Below the pieces are notes generated by a model. The model saw only the letters and a program-made list of their open reading frames with translations, made no database searches and was not told the DNA's origin. 64,000 nt of DNA from Streptomyces griseoloalbus (lineage in GTDB: Bacteria; Actinomycetota; Actinomycetes; Streptomycetales; Streptomycetaceae), in the NCBI GenBank assembly GCA_014650015.1, contig BMUD01000033.1, positions 1-64,000 on the forward strand, in the 5' to 3' direction. Positions 58,607 through 64,000 of this stretch are shown here, in pieces; position 1 is the first letter of the stretch, and each line of letters starts with the position of its first letter. The translations under genes were made by a program, and so were the position numbers.

Positions 58607-60280
58607 TCAGCCGCCGCTCTTCAGCAGGGACGCCACGAGCGGTCCGGCCGTCGAGCCGCCGTGGCCGGCCGCCTGGACCACACCGGCCGCGGCCAGGTCC
58701 CCGCGGTACGCGGTGAACCAGCCGTTGGGCTTCTTCTGCCCGTCGACCTCGGCCGACCCGGTCTTCGCGCCGGTCTCACCGCTCACCCCGGCCATCGCCT
58801 CCGCCGCCGTGCCGTAGGCCGCCGTGTACGACATCAGCTCCCGCAGCTGTGCCAGCGTGCCCGCCGACAGGGTGCGCGAGGCCGTCGCCAGCGTGCGCCC
58901 GTCGACCTCCGGCGAGACCAGATACGGCTGGCGGAAGACGCCCGCCTTGACCGTCGCCGACACCGACGCCATGTTCAGCGGGTTCATCCGCACCCCGCCC
59001 TGGCCGATCAGCGAGGCCGCCATCGGGGCCGCCGACTGCACCGGCACCGCGCCGTCGAACGTCGGCACACCGACCTGCCAGTCGTTCCTCGACAGCCCGA
59101 AGACCTGCTGTGCCTGCTTGGTCAGGTCGTCGTTCTCCAGCTCCGGTGCCTGGCTGATGAAGGCCGTGTTGCAGGACCGGGCGAAGCTCGCCTTGAAGGT
59201 GCCGTCCTTGATCTCGAACTTGTCGTCGTTCTGGAACTTCCAGCCGCCGTAGCTGAAGTACTTCGGGCACGGGTGCTTCTCGTCCATCGAGGCGAGGCCC
59301 TTCTCGATCAGCAGCGAGGAGGTGATCACCTTCATCGTGGAGCCCGGCGCCAGCGACCCCTGCAACGCGGTGTTGAAACCGTGCGAGGAGTTCGCCACCG
59401 CCAGGATCTCGCCGGTCGACGGACGCAGCACCACCACCGACGCCCTGTCCTTCTTGGCCACCTGCGCCTCGGCGGCGGCCTGGAGGGACGGGTTCAGCGT
59501 GGTCTTCACCGTGCCGGGCGTGCCCTCGCTCAGCTCCAGCAGGGTCTTGTCGGACAGGTCGGCCTTCTTCGACTCCTTGCCGCGCACCACGCGCAGCTCG
59601 ACGCCGGCCTCGCCGCCCGCCTTCTCGCCGTACTTCTCGCGCAGCCCGTCCAGCACCGAGCCGAGGGACGGGTACTTCTCGGTGGTCAGCTCACCGCCGT
59701 CCCGGTCCAGTGCCTTGACCGGCGGGGTGCCCGACTCGCCGGTGACCAGCTTGTCGCCGTCCCTGAGGTCCGGGTGCACGACCGCCGGCCGCCAGGTCAC
59801 CCGCGGCTCACCGTCCCCGGCCCGGCGCACCACGGTCAGCGAGCTGTCGTACGCCAGCGGCTTGCTGACGTCCCGGTGCGACACCGTGCCCTTGACCGAG
59901 AAGGGGACCTCGCCGCCGGCGCGGGTGCCGGCGGCGAGGGTGACGTCCTTGACGCCGGCGTCCTTGGCGAAGGCGGTGAGCAGGGCGGCGGCGGCCTTCG
60001 GGTCGTCGGTGACGGCGGCCGCCTCGCTCACCTTCCCGTCCTGCCAGGCGGTGAGGAAGCGCTCGGCCGTGGCGGTGACCTCGGCGGCGGACAGGGGACC
60101 GGTCCTGACGTCCTCGGCCTGCTGCGCGGACGACGTGCGGGTGCCGTCCTCGGCGGCGGCACCGCCGCCGAGCAGCGCGTAGGCCCCGAAACCGGCACCG
60201 CCGACGACCACGGCGATCACTCCGCCGAGCACGGCGGGTTTCGTCTTCCGCCGCTCACCGGCGTGCCCTGTGTTCCTCAC
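58607..60280 (-). CDS. Penicillin-binding transpeptidase, MecA-like class B
   Basis: A 557-aa cell-wall DD-transpeptidase. One N-terminal TM (PAVLGGVIAVVVGGAGFGAYALLG), an NTF2-like MecA_N domain (about 60-170), a linker domain, then the transpeptidase with STMK (Ser314), RSCNT (S-x-N) and KTGS (Lys506). It crosslinks peptidoglycan outside the membrane. GTG at 60280 with GGAACGG upstream is chosen; the longer frame from 60400 is unlikely. A paralogue follows upstream on the same strand. Clustering with ssgE suggests a role in sporulation wall synthesis. Confidence 0.9.
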   Translation of the reverse strand: MRNTGHAGERRKTKPAVLGGVIAVVVGGAGFGAYALLGGGAAAEDGTRTSSAQQAEDVRTGPLSAAEVTATAERFLTAWQDGKVSEAAAVTDDPKAAAALLTAFAKDAGVKDVTLAAGTRAGGEVPFSVKGTVSHRDVSKPLAYDSSLTVVRRAGDGEPRVTWRPAVVHPDLRDGDKLVTGESGTPPVKALDRDGGELTTEKYPSLGSVLDGLREKYGEKAGGEAGVELRVVRGKESKKADLSDKTLLELSEGTPGTVKTTLNPSLQAAAEAQVAKKDRASVVVLRPSTGEILAVANSSHGFNTALQGSLAPGSTMKVITSSLLIEKGLASMDEKHPCPKYFSYGGWKFQNDDKFEIKDGTFKASFARSCNTAFISQAPELENDDLTKQAQQVFGLSRNDWQVGVPTFDGAVPVQSAAPMAASLIGQGGVRMNPLNMASVSATVKAGVFRQPYLVSPEVDGRTLATASRTLSAGTLAQLRELMSYTAAYGTAAEAMAGVSGETGAKTGSAEVDGQKKPNGWFTAYRGDLAAAGVVQAAGHGGSTAGPLVASLLKSGG

Positions 60281-60411
60281 TGCTTTCCGTTCCTCCGCTG
60301 CTCGCCGGGCTCCCGGGGACCATGTGGCCCTCTGGGCCCCCGTGGCGCTCATGGCGCCGTGTGCGCACACGTCGGCCACCACCCTAGAGTCCCGGGGCAC
60401 ACGGAACGCGA

Positions 60412-62055
60412 TCAGCCGCCTGCTCGTAGCACGGCTGCGACAATCGGACCGGCCGCGTCGCCGCCGTGCCCGCCCTGCTGGGCCATGGCCGCCGCCGCGA
60501 CGTCGTCGCGGAAACCGGTGAACCAGCTGTCCGACGTGGCCTTGCCGTCGACCTCGGCGGAACCCGTCTTCGCGCCGATGTCGCCGCCGAGGCCGGCCAT
60601 GGCGTCCCGGCCGGTCCCCTGCGTGGCGGTGAGCCGCATCATCTGCTTGAGCTGGGCGGCGGTGCCCGCCCGCAGGCCCCCGGCCTGCCGCAGCTGCCGG
60701 CCGTCGAGTTCGGGGGAGACGAGATACGGCTGGCGGAAGGTGCCGGTGATGGCGGTGGCCGTCACGGACGCCATGTTCAGCGGGTTCATCTGCACCTGGC
60801 CCTGTCCTATCGCGTTCGCCGCGCGGTCCGGGCCGCCGGAGGCGGGGACGCTGCCGTCGAAGGAGGCGATGCCGGTCTTCCAGTCGCCCCGGCCGAGCCC
60901 GAACCGTTCCTCCGCCTCCTGGGTGAGCGAGGCGTCGGTGAGCGGCTCCTCGTCGATGAGCTTGATGAAGGCCGTGTTGCAGGAGCGCAGGAAGCTGTTG
61001 GCGAGGGTGGCGCCGTCGTCGGGCTGCATGTTCGTGAGGTTCTTGAAGGTCTGGCTCTGCCAGGTGGCGGTGGGCGGGCAGGGCGCCGGGCCGTTCATCG
61101 AGGTCACGCCGTGGTCGATGAGCATGGCCGCGGTGATGATCTTCATGGTGGAGCCGGGGGCGACCTGGCCCTGGAAGGCCGCGTTGAACCCGTCCGCACG
61201 GTGGTTGGCCACCGCCAGCACCTCACCGGTGCTCGGTTTCACGGCCACCACCGACGACTCGGCGAACCCCCGCACCGCCTTCTCGGCCGCGGACTGCACC
61301 GCGGCACTGAGGGTGGTGCGCAGCGTGCCCGGCTTGCCCTTGGCGAGGGTCAGCAGCGGGGTGTCGGCGGGCTCGCCCGTGGTTCCCCCGGCGTGCCTGA
61401 TCACCAGTTCGACACCGGGGGTGCCGCCCGCCTTCTCGCCGTACTTCTCGCGCAGGGTGTCCAGGACCGGGCCGAGCGAGGGGTGGTCCTCCTTCGTCAG
61501 CACCGTGCCGTCGCGGTCCACGGCCTCGATGGGCGGCGCCGCGGACTCCTCGGTGACGAGGGTGTCGCCGTCCTTCAGGTCCGGATGGACGACGGACGGA
61601 TCCCAGTCGACCAGCGCCCGCCCGGTGGTCTGCCCGCGGACGACGGTCAGCTCGCTCCGGTAGCTCAGCGGCTCGGACTTCCCGTCGTAGGTGACGGTCC
61701 CCTTCACGGTAAAGGGGACCGTGGTCCCGGTGGCCGTGCCCGGCGTGATCCTGACCTCGCCGACGCGGGCCTCCTCGCCGTACCCCGTCAGCAGCGCGCC
61801 GGCCGCCTGCGCGTTGTCGGTGTACGACGCCGCCTCGGCCGCCTGTCCCTTCTCCCAGGCCGCGAAGAACGCCTCGCTCGTCCTGCGCACCTCGTCCTGG
61901 TCCGGCGGTCCGGACTTCTCCGTCTCCGCCGCGCTCGTGCCGCTCCCCCCGCCACCGTTCACGGCCGACACGATGTTGTAGACGCCGTATCCGGCCCCAC
62001 CCACCATCACCGCGAACACACCACCGACGACGGCGGCCTTGACCCCCTTGCTCAT
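60412..62055 (-). CDS. Penicillin-binding transpeptidase, MecA-like class B (paralogue)
   Basis: A 547-aa paralogue of the neighbouring PBP with the same layout: TM (AAVVGGVFAVMVGGAGYGVYNIV), MecA_N-type NTF2 domain (EVRRTSEAFFAAWEKGQAAEAASYTDNAQAAGALLTGY), linker, and transpeptidase with STMK (Ser302), RSCNT and KTGS (Lys496). MecA-type PBPs can have low beta-lactam affinity; the sequence alone does not show that. ATG at 62055 follows GGGAAG. The tandem pair arose by duplication. Confidence 0.9.
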   Translation of the reverse strand: MSKGVKAAVVGGVFAVMVGGAGYGVYNIVSAVNGGGGSGTSAAETEKSGPPDQDEVRRTSEAFFAAWEKGQAAEAASYTDNAQAAGALLTGYGEEARVGEVRITPGTATGTTVPFTVKGTVTYDGKSEPLSYRSELTVVRGQTTGRALVDWDPSVVHPDLKDGDTLVTEESAAPPIEAVDRDGTVLTKEDHPSLGPVLDTLREKYGEKAGGTPGVELVIRHAGGTTGEPADTPLLTLAKGKPGTLRTTLSAAVQSAAEKAVRGFAESSVVAVKPSTGEVLAVANHRADGFNAAFQGQVAPGSTMKIITAAMLIDHGVTSMNGPAPCPPTATWQSQTFKNLTNMQPDDGATLANSFLRSCNTAFIKLIDEEPLTDASLTQEAEERFGLGRGDWKTGIASFDGSVPASGGPDRAANAIGQGQVQMNPLNMASVTATAITGTFRQPYLVSPELDGRQLRQAGGLRAGTAAQLKQMMRLTATQGTGRDAMAGLGGDIGAKTGSAEVDGKATSDSWFTGFRDDVAAAAMAQQGGHGGDAAGPIVAAVLRAGG

Positions 62056-62091
62056 CGGGCTTCCCCTCCCCACCGGACCCCCCACGTCTTC

Positions 62092-62103
62092 TGAACGCGT
62101 TCA
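62092..62103. promoter_or_regulatory. Palindrome upstream of the PBP gene
   Basis: TGAACGCGTTCA, perfect 12-bp dyad, 37 bp before the PBP start. A TetR/BetI-like operator shape. The rest of the roughly 278-bp gap to the next gene holds nothing recognisable. Confidence 0.4.
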
Positions 62104-62333
62104 AAAAGCCCGGTGGGTGAGCACTCTATGCGCAGCCGGTGACGACCGGCACGGCTGTTTCCGTTTGTTGTCCGAAGAGAGACCACGCCATGCGGCACAG
62201 GGGCTCCGGACCGGGGACGAGACGGAACCCGCCCAGCGCGGCGCGACCGGGACGACGCCGTTGAGCACACGCGTGAGCACGAGGAACGGCGCGTCGAGGA
62301 CGCCGAAAGCGTGTGGCCGGTGTGCGGCGTCCC

Positions 62334-63083
62334 TCAGGTCGCCGGGCGTACTCCCGGCGCCCGCAGCCTGCGTGCCAGCAAGCCGAACAGCGCGGCGTTG
62401 ACCAGCCCGGACAGTCCCACACCGACGGAGAAGAGCAGCGGGCTCAGCCAGGAGAGCGAGAAGTACTCCGCAGGTGATGCCACCAGGAAGGCGAGGATGC
62501 CGAGCGGCGCCGTGGCCATGAACGGCCAGATCCCGGCGAACCCCGGGTCCGGCGACAGGTACACGGCGTACAGGAAGAACCCCAGCGACGCCGCGACCAC
62601 AGCGAGGTACCCGCGCGCCAGCCAGTTGTCGACGGCGGGCGCCAACAGAGCCCGAACGCCGTGCGGATGAGGCCGCGCGGAACGCGCCATGTCGGCTCCC
62701 CCCGGCTCGGAAGAGGCCGTGATACGGGGCAGGGAGTCACGCACGCCGGCCGGTGCGGTGGTCACGGATCTCGCGACGAGAGCACCCAGCACGGCGGCGT
62801 TCACGAGGGCACACAACAGGAGCCAAAGGGTCCAGAAGCCGGCGGCGAGCACGTCGACCGCTCCGCTGCCCTCCGTGCCGGGGCCGAAGGGGAGAACCAC
62901 GCTCACGAGGGAGAGCGGCGCCGTGAGCATCAGGGGGCCAAGGGCGAGGTCACTGCCCGGGAAGAGGAACATGACCAGGACGGACGCGGCGCATACGGCC
63001 AGATAGCCGCGGGCGAGCCAATTGCCCGTGGCGAACACGAGGAGTCGGCGCAGGCGCGGGCGGGAGGCGTTCGGCATCGACAT
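62334..63083 (-). CDS. Duplicated SCO4225-type membrane protein
   Basis: A 249-aa protein of two homologous halves, each starting NWLARGYLAV and ending ALVNAAVLGALVAR / GLVNAALFGLLARR, with about four TM helices per half. Single-unit relatives (about 120 aa, SCO4225-like from memory) are common in Streptomyces with unknown role. Between the halves ATGGCGCGT is preceded by GGGGGGAG, a fit for a former separate start, so the gene looks like a tandem duplication fused by loss of a stop. Start ATG at 63083, GAAGGA upstream. Confidence 0.7.
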   Translation of the reverse strand: MSMPNASRPRLRRLLVFATGNWLARGYLAVCAASVLVMFLFPGSDLALGPLMLTAPLSLVSVVLPFGPGTEGSGAVDVLAAGFWTLWLLLCALVNAAVLGALVARSVTTAPAGVRDSLPRITASSEPGGADMARSARPHPHGVRALLAPAVDNWLARGYLAVVAASLGFFLYAVYLSPDPGFAGIWPFMATAPLGILAFLVASPAEYFSLSWLSPLLFSVGVGLSGLVNAALFGLLARRLRAPGVRPAT

Positions 63084-63140
63084 TCCTTCGGTCCGTCCGG
63101 GGTGGTGATGTCAAAGATGGACCGCGGGACACGCCCTGGC

Positions 63141-63158
63141 ATGAGTACGGGTACTCAT
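63141..63158. promoter_or_regulatory. Perfect palindrome near the duplicated membrane gene
   Basis: ATGAGTAC-GG-GTACTCAT, 58-75 bp upstream of the membrane protein start. Candidate operator. The rest of 63084-63330 contains no gene I can support. Confidence 0.5.
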
Positions 63159-63330
63159 CGGCGGGACGGCGGGATACGCATGCCGTACCAGTCCCGCCCA
63201 GGCCGGCCGAACGACCGCCCGTAGATCACCTCGGCTTTCCGAGCCGAGAGCTCTCCCGCCGGCGGTCCACCGACAACAGCCACCGGGACGCGGCACTCCG
63301 CCGCGCCCCGTGGGACGCCTGTCCGGCTAA

Positions 63331-63503
63331 GGGCCTGTCTGACCATTCCCGCCTGCCTCGCGACGCCATGCACGCACTCTCGCCGCACCGGGCGCAGAGC
63401 CGAGTACATCCCGTACGAGGCTCTACGCCCGGCACGCCGAGAGCACGCACCTGACGCCGCGAGGCCGCCCTGCGGGCGACGACGCGAATGGTCAGACAGG
63501 CCC
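63331..63503. mobile_element. MITE-like structured element, copy 2
   Basis: 173 bp with perfect 18-bp inverted ends GGGCCTGTCTGACCATTC. It shares long internal blocks with copy 1 at 41865-42045 (for example ACGCCATGCACGCACTCTCG) but has different, still complementary end sequences and apical stem. Flanking bases are TAA and TAG. The right end joins directly to the TAG stop of the pmt gene. Confidence 0.75.
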
Positions 63504-64000
63504 TAGACCCACGTGTCCAGCCACATCCGCGCCCGCCAGTCGTCGATCGGGATCGACGTGCCGGTGTAGATGGGCCAGAAGTAGATGAAGTTCCAGACGA
63601 TCAGGAGGGTCAGTACGCCCGCGGCCGTCGCGCCCGCGACACGGCGGGTGTCGGAGGAGCGGGGCGGGCCGACCAGCGCGCCCAGCAGCATCGCCACCGC
63701 CAGGCACAGGAAGGGGAGGAAGACGATCGCGTAGAAGAAGAAGATCGTGCGTTCCTGGTAGAAGAACCAGGGGGCGTAGCCGGCCGCGATGCCGCAGGCG
63801 ATGGCGCCGGCGCGCCAGTCACGGCGGAACAACCAGCGCCACAGGACGTAGAGGAGGGCGAAGCCCGCCACCCACCACAGCAGGGGCGTGCCGATCGCCA
63901 GCACCTCACGGGCGCACTTCCCGCCCGCGTCGGCGGCACAGCCGTCCGTGCCGGGCGCCGGGGACTCGTAGAAGTAGGAGACCGGGCGGCCGGTGACGAT
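63503..64000 (-). CDS. pmt: Protein O-mannosyltransferase, C-terminal part
   Basis: A partial gene running off the right edge; about 165 residues of the C-terminus are visible. Polytopic membrane part (VLAIGTPLLWWVAGFALLYVLWRWLF...GIAAGYAPWFFYQERTIFFFYAIVFLPFLCLAVAMLLG) and the end FIYFWPIYTGTSIPIDDWRARMWLDTWV are typical of actinobacterial Pmt (PMT_4TMC domain), which mannosylates secreted proteins using polyprenyl-phosphate mannose. Position next to PBPs and ssgE matches the S. coelicolor order (SCO3154, recalled). The stop codon abuts MITE copy 2, so there is no native 3' flank. Confidence 0.88.
   Translation of the reverse strand: MVTGRPVSYFYESPAPGTDGCAADAGGKCAREVLAIGTPLLWWVAGFALLYVLWRWLFRRDWRAGAIACGIAAGYAPWFFYQERTIFFFYAIVFLPFLCLAVAMLLGALVGPPRSSDTRRVAGATAAGVLTLLIVWNFIYFWPIYTGTSIPIDDWRARMWLDTWV

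Overview
The window is chromosomal DNA of a Streptomyces or very close relative. Base composition is high-GC throughout, codon third positions are almost all G or C, and the genes include hrdD, an SsgA-like protein, SepX/GlpR, DUF6227 and DUF1876. From memory, not checked, the order pmt / two PBPs / ssgE / cbiMQO / ... / penicillin acylase / ... / fruAKR / TetR / hrdD resembles the S. coelicolor SCO3154 to about SCO3207 core region, read here in inverted orientation.

Left edge (1-2.2 kb): a truncated tyrosine integrase points at the 3' end of tRNA-Arg(CCT), the usual layout of an integrative-element end. Gene debris follows: the tail of a TPP enzyme and a glutamate-dehydrogenase-like enzyme without its N-terminal domain. 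Region 2.2-9 kb: an HXXEE membrane protein coupled to a small repeat-bearing ORF, a secreted M6 protease, a TetR regulator with a DHA2 efflux pump, and a MarR regulator divergent from a LigB-type dioxygenase. Region 9.1-18.4 kb: hrdD behind an exact SigR-type promoter, a TetR regulator, a WYL regulator divergent from a second DHA2 pump, and the fructose PTS operon fruR-fruK-fruA. Region 18.5-30 kb: DUF6227, P1 peptidase, mscL, a SAF-domain protein, MTA phosphorylase, an FmdB zinc ribbon behind a CIRCE element, an MFS pump, a K+/H+ antiporter and penicillin acylase.

Region 30-36.3 kb: 5-formyl-THF cyclo-ligase, galU, glp/moeA, moaC, mogA, a RimJ-like acetyltransferase and sepX/glpR. This combines molybdenum-cofactor genes with the gephyrin-like Glp and its membrane receptor, which act in cell division. 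Region 36.4-39 kb is an accessory pocket: tRNA-Ala(CGC), a degraded IS110-like transposase tail and an orphan 409-aa gene with a TTA codon. Region 39-45.8 kb: exonuclease III, a secreted protein, a MerR regulator, and a three-gene operon of Baeyer-Villiger-type monooxygenase, alpha/beta hydrolase and SDR that reads as an alcohol-ketone-ester breakdown route. Region 45.8-64 kb: tricorn protease, TetR with an MMPL transporter, a YbaK deacylase with an EamA transporter, a serine hydrolase, a CbiMQO metal importer behind a Nur box, ssgE, two MecA-like PBPs, a duplicated membrane protein and the C-terminus of a protein mannosyltransferase.

Non-coding highlights: two copies (about 41.87-42.04 and 63.33-63.50 kb) of a structured element of about 175 bp. 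Their paired arms change together, and nearly all mismatches become G.U on the minus strand. One copy lies directly upstream of the merR start, the other abuts the pmt stop codon. Several genes have a TANNNT box 6-8 nt before the start codon, which suggests leaderless mRNAs. No CRISPR array, rRNA operon or complete insertion sequence was seen.
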